Part shown: in pieces, positions 9,136-17,149 of the stretch
Numbering within the stretch: position 1 is the first letter of the stretch
Layout of the letters: every line of letters begins with the position of its first letter
Source: Caulobacter sp. Root343
GTDB lineage: Bacteria > Pseudomonadota > Alphaproteobacteria > Caulobacterales > Caulobacteraceae
Length of the DNA: 64,000 nt
NCBI RefSeq assembly: GCF_001425745.1
Contig: NZ_LMDF01000007.1
Coordinates: 899-64,898 of the forward strand
Reading direction: 5' to 3'
Notes under the pieces: generated by a model
Databases searched by the model: none
Told to the model about the DNA's origin: nothing
Seen by the model: the letters and a program-made list of their open reading frames with translations, nothing else
Translations under genes and position numbers: made by a program

Positions 9136-10143
9136 TTGCGAGAGCAGGACGCGGGACGACGATACGAGGCGCTGGACGGCCTGCGCGGCGTCGCGGCGTT
9201 CGCTGTCATGCTCTACCACGTCGGGGGTTGGACCGGCCGGCCGTGGCTGGCGGTCCACGGCTATCTGGCCGTCGACTTCTTCTTCTGCCTGTCGGGCTTT
9301 GTCCTGGCCCACGCCTACGGCCGTCGCGAGATCGGCTGGCTGGGCTATATGCGCGACCGCCTGATCCGCCTGTGGCCGTTGATCGCCATCACCATGCTAG
9401 CCGGCGCGGCGGTGACCATCGAACATCGTGAGCGGCTGCCGGGCTGGATCGCCCTGGGCCTGTTGATGATCCCTCGGGTGTGGCCGGACGAGGCGATGTT
9501 CTCGCCGCTGTTTCCGCTGAATCCGCCCAGTTGGTCGCTGTTCCTGGAGCTGGCCGCCAGCGCCCTATGGTTTCCGCTGCGGCGGATCAACGTCATGGGC
9601 CACGTGCTGCTGATCGTGGGCTTCGGCTGCGCCATGGTCTTTATCAGTCACGGCATGGGCGGGGTGCAGACAGGTTGGGACCGCGCCACCTTCTGGATCG
9701 GCCTGCTGCGCACGGCCCTGCCGTTCCTGCTGGGTTTCGGCTGCTATCGGATCCGGGCCTATGTCGCCGCGACAGTCCCCGTCTGGCTGCTGGCTGTCGT
9801 ATTGGCGGCGGTGTTGAGTTTCCCGTGGACCCCTTTGAATTGGCTCTACGATTTCGCCTGCGTCAGCCTGGCCTTTCCGCTGATCGTGCTGGCCGGCCGG
9901 CGCGACCCCGACGGCCTCCTCGGGAAGGTCTGCCGGGTGAGCGGCGCCATCTCGTACCCGCTCTACATCCTGCACTGGGTCGGCTGGGAGCTGATGCTGC
10001 GGCTGTACAAAGCGTTCGGCGGCCATGGCTATCCCTGGACCTTCGCCATCGCCGCGATGGTGGTCATCGTGCTGGGCGCCTGGGGCGTCTTGAAGCTCTA
10101 CGACGAGCCGGTCCGACGTCGGCTGCGCGCGCTGACGCGCTGA
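9136..10143 (+). CDS. Membrane acyltransferase (acyltransferase 3/OafA family)
   Basis: The protein is about 335 residues with some ten hydrophobic segments. The family hallmarks are LDGLRGVAA followed by the conserved His in MLYHVGG, and DFFFCLSGFVLA. These integral membrane enzymes transfer acetyl or other acyl groups to surface polysaccharides, peptidoglycan or antibiotics. TTG 9136 was chosen because the conserved domain begins ten residues later. TTG 9082 would add 18 residues and lies 1 base after the methyltransferase stop. No polysaccharide genes are nearby, so the acceptor cannot be inferred. Confidence 0.82.
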   Translation: MREQDAGRRYEALDGLRGVAAFAVMLYHVGGWTGRPWLAVHGYLAVDFFFCLSGFVLAHAYGRREIGWLGYMRDRLIRLWPLIAITMLAGAAVTIEHRERLPGWIALGLLMIPRVWPDEAMFSPLFPLNPPSWSLFLELAASALWFPLRRINVMGHVLLIVGFGCAMVFISHGMGGVQTGWDRATFWIGLLRTALPFLLGFGCYRIRAYVAATVPVWLLAVVLAAVLSFPWTPLNWLYDFACVSLAFPLIVLAGRRDPDGLLGKVCRVSGAISYPLYILHWVGWELMLRLYKAFGGHGYPWTFAIAAMVVIVLGAWGVLKLYDEPVRRRLRALTR

Positions 10144-10146
10144 TCC

Positions 10147-10195
10147 AAAAAATCTTCGAGGCCCTGTCGGATGCGGGCATAGTCCGCCGTCCTTG
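10147..10195 (+). promoter_or_regulatory. Candidate ECF42-dependent promoter 1
   Basis: AAAAAATCTTCG (10147-10158), then N6, TGTCGG (10165-10170), then N16, CCGTCCTTG (10187-10195). The same three blocks with identical spacing occur at 11852-11900 before the VOC gene. The TGTCG/CGTC pair agrees with the -35/-10 motifs reported for ECF42 sigma factors. It precedes the YciI-sigma operon by 22 bases, which points to autoregulation. Confidence 0.72.
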
Positions 10196-10217
10196 AAACG
10201 GGAGAAGAGGATCGCCC

Positions 10218-10613
10218 ATGCTGTACGCCATACTTTGCTACAACCAAGAAGACGTCATCTGCGCCTGGTCCAAGGAGCACGAGGACGGTGTGATGCAGAA
10301 GCTGATGACGGTGCAGGAGCGCCTGAGCCGCGAGGGCCGGCTGGGCCCCGTCGCCCGCCTGATGCCGACCACCGCCGCCACCACCCTGCGCAAGGACCGC
10401 GAGCCGGCCCTGGTACTGGACGGCCCATTCGCCGAGACCAAGGAACAGCTGCTGGGCTTCTACGTCGTCGACTGCGACTCGCTGGATGGCGCGCTGGAGA
10501 TCGCCAAGGACCTGGGTAAGGCCAATCCGGGCGGCTCCTACGAGATCCGTCCGATCGCGCTGTTCCAGCCGGGAGCCGCTTCGGGCGCCATGGGGGGAGC
10601 CGTGGGCGCGTGA
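10218..10613 (+). CDS. YciI/DGPF-domain protein
   Basis: This 131-residue YCII-related protein has the DGPF motif (LDGPFAETKEQLLGFY, about residues 73-88) that defines the family, and a C-terminal EIRPI segment. The fold is a ferredoxin-like alpha+beta barrel, and some relatives are chlorohydrolase-like or sense small molecules. Its function in this setting is not established. The last base of its stop region overlaps the GTG of the sigma gene (GTGA), so the two are translationally coupled. DGPF genes are the hallmark neighbour of ECF42 sigma factors (family knowledge). Confidence 0.85.
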   Translation: MLYAILCYNQEDVICAWSKEHEDGVMQKLMTVQERLSREGRLGPVARLMPTTAATTLRKDREPALVLDGPFAETKEQLLGFYVVDCDSLDGALEIAKDLGKANPGGSYEIRPIALFQPGAASGAMGGAVGA

Positions 10614-11869
10614 CGGACCTCGGCTGGATCGAAGGCGCGATCACCGCCGCCCGGCCCCAGGCCATGGCGGCGCTGCTGCGCTATTTCCGTGAGATGGACG
10701 CGGCGGAGGAGGCGTTCCAGGACGCCTGCCTGCGCGCCCTCAAGGCGTGGCCCAAGAACGGGCCGCCGCGCGATCCGACCGCCTGGCTGATCATGGTCGG
10801 CCGCAACGCCGCCATCGACGCGGTGCGCAAATCCAGCCGCAACACGGTGCTGCCACCCGAGGAGCTGCTGTCCGATCTCGAGGACGCCGAGGCCGAGGCC
10901 GCCGAGCGCCTCGACGGCTCGCACTATCGCGACGACGTCCTGCGATTGCTGTTCATCTGCTGCCATCCGGACCTGCCGGCCACCCAGCAGATCGCCCTAG
11001 CCCTGCGGATCGTCTCGGGGCTTTCGGTGAGGGAGATCGCGCGCGCCTTCCTGGTCAGCGAGGCGGCCATGGAGCAGCGGATCACCCGGGCTAAGGCCAA
11101 GATCGGGGCCGGCGAGGCCTCGTTCGAAGCCCCCGGGCCGATCGAGCGCGCCGAGCGTTTCGCGGCCGTGGCGGCGATGCTCTACCTCGTTTTCAACGAA
11201 GGCTATTCGGCCAGCGGCAGGGCCGTCGAGGCTAGGGGCGGATTGTGCGACGAAGCCATCCGCCTGGCCCGCCTGCTGCTGCGTCTGTTTCCGGCCGAGC
11301 CGGAGATGATGGGGCTGACCGCGCTGCTGTTGATCCAGCACGCCCGCTCGGACGCCCGCTTTGACGCAGACGGCAATGCGATCCTGCTGGAAGATCAGGA
11401 TCGAGGCCTTTGGAATCGCAAAATGATCGGGGAGGGGCTGGCTCTGATCGACAAGGCCATGCTCAAGCGCGCGCCGGGTCCCTACCAAGTCCAAGCCGCC
11501 ATCGCCGCCCTGCATGCCCGGGCCGCGAAGCCCGAGGACACCGACTGGGTCGAGATCGACCAGCTCTACGCGGTGCTGGAAAGGATGCAGCCGTCGCCGG
11601 TGGTCACCCTGAACCGGGCGGTGGCCGTCGCCAAGGTGCGCGGCCCCGCGGCGGCGCTCGAGATGATCGAGCCGCTGGCCACGCGTCTCGACGGCTATTT
11701 TCATTTCCACGGCGCGCGCGGCGCCTTCTTGCTGCAGGCCGGTCGCCAGGCTGAAGCCCGCCAGGCCTTCGATCGCGCGATCTCCCTGGCCAACACGGCC
11801 GCCGAGGCGGCCAATATTCGCCAGTACCTGGATCGCGTCTCCGCGGATGCGAAAAAATCTTCGTCCTAG
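10610..11869 (+). CDS. ECF42-type RNA polymerase sigma factor with C-terminal DUF6596/TPR-like extension
   Basis: This 419-residue protein is about twice the length of a plain ECF sigma factor. Region 2 (about residues 20-75, containing EEAFQDACLRALKAW and NAAIDAVR) is followed by region 4 (about 125-165, GLSVREIARAFLVSEAAMEQRI). A long helical C-terminal domain follows (AMLYLVFNEGYSAS and a repeat-like tail rich in ALHARAA/LNRAVAVAKV). There is no anti-sigma gene beside it. ECF42 proteins are thought to be regulated through their own C-terminal extension. Two candidate target promoters, one before its own operon and one overlapping its stop codon, are listed separately. Confidence 0.88.
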   Translation: MTDLGWIEGAITAARPQAMAALLRYFREMDAAEEAFQDACLRALKAWPKNGPPRDPTAWLIMVGRNAAIDAVRKSSRNTVLPPEELLSDLEDAEAEAAERLDGSHYRDDVLRLLFICCHPDLPATQQIALALRIVSGLSVREIARAFLVSEAAMEQRITRAKAKIGAGEASFEAPGPIERAERFAAVAAMLYLVFNEGYSASGRAVEARGGLCDEAIRLARLLLRLFPAEPEMMGLTALLLIQHARSDARFDADGNAILLEDQDRGLWNRKMIGEGLALIDKAMLKRAPGPYQVQAAIAALHARAAKPEDTDWVEIDQLYAVLERMQPSPVVTLNRAVAVAKVRGPAAALEMIEPLATRLDGYFHFHGARGAFLLQAGRQAEARQAFDRAISLANTAAEAANIRQYLDRVSADAKKSSS

Positions 11870-11900
11870 TGTCGGACAGCGGACATCGCGTCCGTCCTTG
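11852..11900 (+). promoter_or_regulatory. Candidate ECF42-dependent promoter 2
   Basis: AAAAAATCTTCG (11852-11863), N6, TGTCGG (11870-11875), N16, CCGTCCTTG (11892-11900), identical in block sequence and spacing to promoter 1. The first block lies inside the last codons of the sigma gene and encodes its Lys/Ser tail. It should drive the VOC and SRPBCC genes, whose first ATG is 47 bases downstream. Confidence 0.72.
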
Positions 11901-11946
11901 CTTCGAGGCCGCGACAGGCGGCGTCGAGAGCGCAAAGGAAAACGTC

Positions 11947-12351
11947 ATGACCGACCAATCGCCGCCCCTGACCGGTGTCATCGCCTACATCAACCTGGAA
12001 GGCGCGGCCGAGGCTTCGGCCCTCTATCAGCGCGCCTTCGGCGCCCGCGAGCTGCTGCGTTTGCCCTACAAGGACGACGACGGTCGGCTGATCCATTGCC
12101 ACCTGGAGATCAACGGCGGCAACCTGATGGTCAGCGACTTCTTCCCCGAGCACGGCTTCAACCCCGAAAAGCCGCAGGCCTACACTCTGCACCTGCAGGT
12201 GGCCGACGTTGACGCGGCGTGGGAGCAGGCCGTCAAGGAAGGCTTGGAGGTCGTCATGCCGATCGAGTTGATGTTCTGGGGGGATCGGTACGGTCAGCTG
12301 AAGGACAAGTTCGGTGTTCGCTGGTCCCTGGCCACGACGCCCAAGGCATAA
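11947..12351 (+). CDS. VOC-superfamily (PhnB/glyoxalase-like) protein
   Basis: This 134-residue protein begins with the paired beta-alpha-beta pattern of PhnB-like VOC proteins (VIAYINLEGAAEASALYQRAFGA), followed by a metal-ligand-like IHCHLEI segment and the C-terminal FWGDRYGQLKDKFGVRW signature. The start ATG 11947 has AAGGAAA upstream. VOC proteins are metal-dependent lyases, dioxygenases or resistance proteins, and which of these applies here is unknown. It is probably a target of the preceding ECF sigma factor and cotranscribed with the SRPBCC gene. Confidence 0.84.
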   Translation: MTDQSPPLTGVIAYINLEGAAEASALYQRAFGARELLRLPYKDDDGRLIHCHLEINGGNLMVSDFFPEHGFNPEKPQAYTLHLQVADVDAAWEQAVKEGLEVVMPIELMFWGDRYGQLKDKFGVRWSLATTPKA

Positions 12352-12380
12352 GAGGAACAGAACACAAAGGGAGAGGGCTC

Positions 12381-12914
12381 ATGTTGAAGATCGTACTGCT
12401 CGTCATCGTCGTCGCCATCGTTGCGGTGCTCGGCTTCGCGGCCACTCGGCCGAACAGCTTCGTCGTCAAGCGCACCGCGGTAATTAACGCGCCGGCTGAA
12501 AGGCTGGTCGGCCTGGTCCAGGACTTTCATCAGTGGGGCGCCTGGTCACCGTGGGAGAAGATGGATCCAGGCATGAGCCGCACCTACGAAGGGCCTGCCG
12601 CCGGCGTCGGCTCGGCCTACGCCTGGTCCGGCAACGACAAGGTCGGCGCAGGCCGCATGGAGATCCAGAAGGTGGTTCCGGCCCGCGAGGTCGTGTTCAA
12701 GCTCGACTTCCTCAAGCCGTTCAAGGCCAGCAACACCGGCCGCTTCGTGTTCGAGCCGGAAGGCGCGGCCACCAGGGTCACGTGGACCATGGAAGGCAAG
12801 AGCCCCTACATCTCCAAGTTGATGGGCCTGTTCTTCAACATGGACAAGATGATCGGCAAGGACTTCGAGACCGGTCTGGCCAACATGAAGGTCGCCGCCG
12901 AAAAGCAAGCTTGA
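12381..12914 (+). CDS. Membrane-anchored SRPBCC (polyketide-cyclase-like) protein
   Basis: This 177-residue protein has one N-terminal membrane segment (MLKIVLLVIVVAIVAVLGFA) and then a START/SRPBCC ligand-binding fold (WGAWSPWEKMDPGM, a WTMEGKSPYISKLMGL segment). Such domains bind hydrophobic ligands. The start follows AAGGGAGAGG. It lies 29 bases after the VOC gene and completes the ECF42 module. A GC-rich hairpin follows it. Confidence 0.83.
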   Translation: MLKIVLLVIVVAIVAVLGFAATRPNSFVVKRTAVINAPAERLVGLVQDFHQWGAWSPWEKMDPGMSRTYEGPAAGVGSAYAWSGNDKVGAGRMEIQKVVPAREVVFKLDFLKPFKASNTGRFVFEPEGAATRVTWTMEGKSPYISKLMGLFFNMDKMIGKDFETGLANMKVAAEKQA

Positions 12915-12920
12915 ACCTGG

Positions 12921-12947
12921 GCGTGGCGGCGCTTGTCGCCGCCACGC
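12921..12947 (+). terminator. Strong GC hairpin after the ECF42 module
   Basis: GCGTGGCGGCG at 12921-12931 pairs perfectly with CGCCGCCACGC at 12937-12947 around a 5-base loop. No T-run follows, so termination is likely but not certain. Confidence 0.5.
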
Positions 12948-12953
12948 ATTCTC

Positions 12954-12979
12954 GGAACTTGGCCGGTCGAGCCGGGGTT
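12954..12979 (+). promoter_or_regulatory. Candidate EcfG/SigT general-stress promoter
   Basis: GGAAC (12954-12958), 17 bases, then GGTT (12976-12979). This is close to the alphaproteobacterial EcfG consensus GGAAC-N16/17-CGTT, with one mismatch. It lies 25 bases before the small hydrophilic protein, a type of gene often in this regulon. Confidence 0.5.
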
Positions 12980-13004
12980 CCCTCCTCAAAGCCAGGAGGA
13001 ACCC

Positions 13005-13235
13005 ATGGCCCAATCGACCGACAACACCGAACGCTGGGGCGGACCCGGCGCGAGCCACGAGAACCGCGACAAGCCGAGGCCTGATCCGACGGTGAAGGAT
13101 CCCGACGATCCGGACCGCTACAGCCGACACGCCAAGGTCTCCGGCGGTGGCGGCGAGGGCGACGTCCACCATGCGCACGACCCCAAGCGCAAGGGTGACT
13201 TCCAGGCCAACGACGCGCAGAAGCGCAAGCAGTAG
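13005..13235 (+). CDS. Small hydrophilic, probably disordered protein
   Basis: This 76-residue protein is rich in Asp, Gly, Lys, Pro and His, with no hydrophobic core, signal peptide or Cys. The ribosome site AGGAGGAACCC is almost ideal, which implies efficient translation. Composition resembles small stress-induced hydrophilic proteins. Together with the EcfG-like promoter this suggests a desiccation or osmotic stress role (inference). No named family is recognised. Confidence 0.7.
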   Translation: MAQSTDNTERWGGPGASHENRDKPRPDPTVKDPDDPDRYSRHAKVSGGGGEGDVHHAHDPKRKGDFQANDAQKRKQ

Positions 13236-13239
13236 GGCC

Positions 13240-13659
13240 TTAGTCCAGGATGATCTCGTCGCCGGGCGCTTTTGCCGGCGCCGACCTCGGCGGGGCCGGT
13301 CCGCGAAGCACCGTCTCCACGCGCTTGATCAGGTCCAGGGGCTGGAACGGCTTGGCCAAATAGCCGTCGGCGCCTTGCTGCATGGCCTTCATGATCGTTT
13401 GGGAATCGCGATGCGCGGTCATCATCAGGATCTTCGGCCGCTTCGGGCGCGAGCGCATCACGCGTAGGATATCGAGGCCGGTCATGCCGGGCATGTTGAT
13501 GTCCAGCAGGACGAGGTGAAAGCTCTCGCGTCCCAGCACCTGTAGAGCCGTCTCCGACGTCGCGGCGGACGACGTCGCGTAGCCCTGCTGGGTCAGCACC
13601 AGTTCGACGAACTGCCGCACCACGGGGTCGTCATCGACGATCAGGATCCGATCCGACAT
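13240..13659 (-). CDS. Single-domain response regulator (CheY-like)
   Basis: This 139-residue receiver domain has the acidic pocket VDDD (residues 8-11), phosphoacceptor Asp53 in LLDINMPG, Thr81 in MMTAH and Lys103 in LAKPF. There is no output domain; a short Pro/Ala tail follows. It would act by phospho-dependent protein binding. The cognate kinase is not in the window. The start ATG 13659 was taken over an upstream in-frame start that would add non-homologous residues. It is divergent from the radical SAM gene. Confidence 0.87.
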   Translation of the reverse strand: MSDRILIVDDDPVVRQFVELVLTQQGYATSSAATSETALQVLGRESFHLVLLDINMPGMTGLDILRVMRSRPKRPKILMMTAHRDSQTIMKAMQQGADGYLAKPFQPLDLIKRVETVLRGPAPPRSAPAKAPGDEIILD

Positions 13660-13793
13660 CAGGCGGCCTCGCGCTCGAGCGTGCAAACCTTGCACTGCCG
13701 TGAAGGCAGGATGCGGGAAGCCACCTTTCCAAAACCTGACGCCTCCCTGGAGGGGTATGCGGCGGATTGGCGCACGGGCGGCTGCGAAAGTGT

Positions 13794-13808
13794 GTTCTTG
13801 TTATGTTC
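13794..13808 (+). promoter_or_regulatory. Candidate LexA (SOS) box
   Basis: GTTC (13794-13797), seven bases, GTTC (13805-13808) exactly fits the alphaproteobacterial LexA operator, a direct repeat of GTTC spaced by seven. It ends 25 bases before the radical SAM start codon, a position suited to repression. Confidence 0.65.
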
Positions 13809-13833
13809 CAATTGCCGGCGCATAGTCGCCCTC

Positions 13834-14925
13834 ATGACCGAGGCAGTGAAATTGAAGCCCGCGCCCCGAGGAAGGGGTGCGAAATCCAATCGAACCGGAC
13901 GTTTCGAGTCGCAGGCGCGCGAAGCGTTCGACGACGGCTGGACCGAGGAGGGGGAGGACGAGCCCAAGCAGTTGAAGACCGAGCTGCAGCCGATGAAGTC
14001 GCGGACGATCATCGCCCGCAACCAGAGCCCGGACGTCGGTTTCGACCGCTCGATCAATCCCTATCGCGGTTGTAGCCACGGCTGCATCTATTGCTACGCG
14101 CGGCCCAACCATGCCTATCTCGGCCTGTCGCCGGGCCTCGACTTCGAGAGCAAGATCTTCTTCAAGCCGCACGCTGGCGAACTGCTGGAGAAGGAGTTGG
14201 CCAAGGCCAGCTACAAGCCGGCCACGATCCATATCGGCGGCGACACCGATCCCTACCAACCCGACGAGAAGCAGTTGCGCGTCACACGGCAGGTGATCGA
14301 GACGCTGGAGCGCTACAGCCATCCGTTCACGATCATCACCAAGTCAGCCTTGATCCTGCGCGACCTCGACGTGCTCAGCGCCATGGCGGCGCGCAAGCTG
14401 ACGCGGGTGGCGATCTCGATCACAACCCTGGATCGGCGACTGGCGCGCAGCATGGAGCCCAGGGCGGCGACGCCGGGCAAGCGGATCGAGGCGGTGCGGC
14501 GGCTGACCGAAGCCGGCGTGCCGGTGACGGTGATGTTCGCCCCCGCCATTCCCGGCCTCAACGACCACGAGGTCGAAGCCGTGCTGGAAGCCTCGGCCAA
14601 GGCCGGGGCGCGGGGCGCGGGCTATGTGGCCCTGCGTCTGCCGCGCGAGATCGCCCAGCTGTTCGAGGAGTGGCTCGAGACCGACTATCCGGACCGAGCG
14701 CGCAAGGTCATGTCGCTGGTGCGCCAGATTCGCAAGGGCGAGACCTACAGCGCCAACTGGGGCGAACGGATGATCGGCGACGGGCCGGTAGCCGAGGTGC
14801 TGCGCCAGCGCTTTCACCTGGCGGTCAAGAAGTTCGGCCTGGATCAGCCCTGGACGCCGCTGGACGCCACCCAATTCACGCCGCCCCGGCCGAGGAGCGC
14901 GCAGATGGATCTGTTTGGTCCGTAG
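13834..14925 (+). CDS. SplB-like (PA0069-family) radical SAM protein, putative DNA repair
   Basis: This 363-residue protein has the radical SAM cluster motif in YRGCSHGCIYCYARPNH (CX3CX2C, about residues 84-92). It is followed by GGDTDPYQP, a strand-loop typical of the COG1533 group that contains spore photoproduct lyase-type DNA photolyases. The N-terminal 50 residues are basic and glutamate-rich. The true substrate of the PA0069 subgroup is unproven. The LexA box upstream supports a DNA damage role (inference). Start ATG 13834 was chosen because residues encoded upstream, including the LexA box, look non-coding. Confidence 0.85.
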   Translation: MTEAVKLKPAPRGRGAKSNRTGRFESQAREAFDDGWTEEGEDEPKQLKTELQPMKSRTIIARNQSPDVGFDRSINPYRGCSHGCIYCYARPNHAYLGLSPGLDFESKIFFKPHAGELLEKELAKASYKPATIHIGGDTDPYQPDEKQLRVTRQVIETLERYSHPFTIITKSALILRDLDVLSAMAARKLTRVAISITTLDRRLARSMEPRAATPGKRIEAVRRLTEAGVPVTVMFAPAIPGLNDHEVEAVLEASAKAGARGAGYVALRLPREIAQLFEEWLETDYPDRARKVMSLVRQIRKGETYSANWGERMIGDGPVAEVLRQRFHLAVKKFGLDQPWTPLDATQFTPPRPRSAQMDLFGP

Positions 14926-15013
14926 AGGGCGGTCCATGCTCTCCGCCCCGCTGCGGGCGGGTGACGAGAAAGCGGCTCTTGACCCCCGCCGCGCCCTCTG
15001 GCCAAGCAGGGGC

Positions 15014-15478
15014 ATGATCTCCGTTGTCCTTGTCGCTTCCGAAGACCTGACAGGCCTGGCCGCTCAGATGGCCATGCTGGTGCCCGCCGCCGTGGATGGC
15101 CTGGTCAAGGAGGTGATCCTGGTCGCCGATGGCGAGCCTGGTGTCGAAGCCCTGGCCGAGGACAGCGGCGCGCGCCTGGTGAAGGCGCCGGGCGAGGTCG
15201 GGGTGAGGCTGTCAGCCGGCGCGGCGGTGGCGCGGGGCGATTGGATCCTGACTCTGCGGTCGGCTCCGGCCTTGCGCGAAGGCTGGCGCGAGCCGGTCGA
15301 GAAGCACTTGGCGGGCGGGGCGGGGGCGCCGGCCTACCTGACGGTCCCGGGCGGAATGCTGAGCAAGCTTTCACCGCGCCTGCACGGCGTGGTCGTGCGT
15401 CGATTGGACTGGCCGGCGGTCGTTGGCGACGAAAAGGCCCTGGCGAAGGCGCTGAAGGCTCGTCGCTTGAGCTACTAA
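15014..15478 (+). CDS. Small glycosyltransferase-like (GT-A) protein
   Basis: This 154-residue protein begins MISVVLVASED and shows the N-terminal nucleotide-binding half of a GT-A fold: KEVILVADGEPG, then AAVARGDWILTLRS where family 2 enzymes carry the DXD strand. No clear DXD is present here (only a single Asp in RGDW). It is much shorter than typical family 2 glycosyltransferases, so it may be a truncated or non-catalytic member. It lies between the radical SAM gene and the converging transglycosylase. Substrate unknown. Confidence 0.65.
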   Translation: MISVVLVASEDLTGLAAQMAMLVPAAVDGLVKEVILVADGEPGVEALAEDSGARLVKAPGEVGVRLSAGAAVARGDWILTLRSAPALREGWREPVEKHLAGGAGAPAYLTVPGGMLSKLSPRLHGVVVRRLDWPAVVGDEKALAKALKARRLSY

Positions 15479-15487
15479 ACTCGCCGG

Positions 15488-17092
15488 CTACTGAAGCGTG
15501 GCGACCAGCTGGTCGATCGAGGTGGGCTGCAGGATCTGTGAGTCGAGGCGGAAGTCCACGAGCTGCGCGCCGCTCGCCACCGCGTCCAGGGTCTTGGTCT
15601 CCGCGCCCATCAGCCGGCGATAGGTCCAGTAGCTGGCCATCACCTTCTCGACGTAGTTGCGGGTCTCCTGGGCCGGCAGGCTCTCGATCAGCAGCAGGCT
15701 GTCGCAGTCGGCGCCCAGTTGGGCCACGGCCTTGTTCAGCGTACCGGGGCCGCCGTTATAGGCCGCGACCGCGCGCAGGATGTCGGGGCTCTGCAGGCCG
15801 CGATCCATCAGCCAGGTGAAATAGTCCTGGCCGACCCGCAGGTTGAAGGCCGGATCGAACAACGGTGTGCTGTCGGTTAGCAGCTTGTCGTCGCCGGCGG
15901 CGCGGGCGGCGGCGACCGGGCGCACCTGCATCAGCCCCATGGCCCCGGCGTTGGAAACGGCCAGCGGATCGAAACGGCTCTCCTGGCGCACCAGGGCGTA
16001 GACGAGGGCCTTGTCGATGGTGAAGCCGCCGATCGGCTCCAGCGGCGGCAGCGGATAGTCCTCACCGCCGACCCGCTTGATCGCCCGGCCGCCGTTCAGC
16101 GGCGCATTGGCGTTCAGCGCCAGGGCCAGGGTGGTCCAGTCGGCGCGCAGGGCGTCGGTGTCGGCCAAGGACAGGCCAGCGCGCAGCTCCAGGCCGGCTT
16201 CGCGCCAACGGCCGATCTGGGCGAGGGCGGCGGCGCGGCGGGCGCGCGGGTCGACCTGCATCAGTTGGCTCAGCGAGGCGGTGTCGGGGCCAGCATAGGC
16301 GGCGCGGCTGATCAGGGCCGCGATCGGATCATCGGGATCATTGGGCATGGCCACGCCGGTGAGGGCCAGTTGGCGGGCGGCGATCATGCCGTAGAAGGTC
16401 TGCGGAGCGTGGGCGGCCTGGATCAGCAGGGCCTGCGCTTGGCCGGCCTTGCCGACTTGGCTGGCGGCCCGGGCGGCCCAAAAGGCGCCAGCGGCGTGCA
16501 GCCACTCATCTTCGTTCGGATCGTTGGCGACCTGCTCGAAGAAATCCTGAGCCTTGGCGGGTGCGCCCAGGCGGAAGGCGGCCAAGCCCGCGATCCAACG
16601 CTCGCCGCCGGCGATCGCCAGGGTCAAAGCCTTTTTCACGTCACCGGAATAATAGGCCTCGCGGGCGGCGCGTCCCTTGTCGGCCGGCGGCGGACCGTTC
16701 TCGTCGGCCATGAACAGGATGGGGACGGGCGGGGCGGCGACACGCTTGCCGGCCGGCTTGCGCTTGATGGCCAGGGCGTAGACCCGATCGGCGCCGGCCT
16801 CGTCAGCGTAGCGCTTCAGCCATCCCGTGAGATCGTCGTAGCTGGCCGAATACAACGTCGGATGCATGACCTTGGCGAAGGCCAGGCGGCCGGCCAGGCT
16901 ATGGTCACGGGCGTTGGCGTAGGCGGCTTCGGCGGCGTCGAAATCGCCCCGGTCGATCGCCGCGAAGGCGGCCCGGTAGTAACGGACGTCGTCCTGAGAC
17001 AGAGGGTCGAGGCTGCCGGCGTGGACGGCGGTGGCCGTCACGCACAGGAAAAGGGCCGAAAGCGCGGCCACAAGGCGAGCCCAAAGCTGCAA
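15488..17092 (-). CDS. Soluble-type lytic murein transglycosylase
   Basis: This 534-residue protein has a signal peptide (ALSALFLCVTATAVHAG). A long N-terminal alpha-superhelical region follows, and a C-terminal SLT domain (about residues 360-500) with the catalytic Glu in VRQESRFDPLA, the GAMGLMQVRP motif and AYNGGPGTL. It cleaves peptidoglycan glycan strands with 1,6-anhydro product formation in the periplasm. The start is TTG 17092, since no early ATG exists; GTG 17071 is an alternative. It is encoded 57 bases downstream of the glycosylase gene on the same strand. Confidence 0.9.
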   Translation of the reverse strand: MQLWARLVAALSALFLCVTATAVHAGSLDPLSQDDVRYYRAAFAAIDRGDFDAAEAAYANARDHSLAGRLAFAKVMHPTLYSASYDDLTGWLKRYADEAGADRVYALAIKRKPAGKRVAAPPVPILFMADENGPPPADKGRAAREAYYSGDVKKALTLAIAGGERWIAGLAAFRLGAPAKAQDFFEQVANDPNEDEWLHAAGAFWAARAASQVGKAGQAQALLIQAAHAPQTFYGMIAARQLALTGVAMPNDPDDPIAALISRAAYAGPDTASLSQLMQVDPRARRAAALAQIGRWREAGLELRAGLSLADTDALRADWTTLALALNANAPLNGGRAIKRVGGEDYPLPPLEPIGGFTIDKALVYALVRQESRFDPLAVSNAGAMGLMQVRPVAAARAAGDDKLLTDSTPLFDPAFNLRVGQDYFTWLMDRGLQSPDILRAVAAYNGGPGTLNKAVAQLGADCDSLLLIESLPAQETRNYVEKVMASYWTYRRLMGAETKTLDAVASGAQLVDFRLDSQILQPTSIDQLVATLQ

Positions 17093-17149
17093 ACTCGATC
17101 CGCGCTGCCCCCAAGGCGCGCGTCCCCCGTTTCGACTGGTCGCGAAGTT

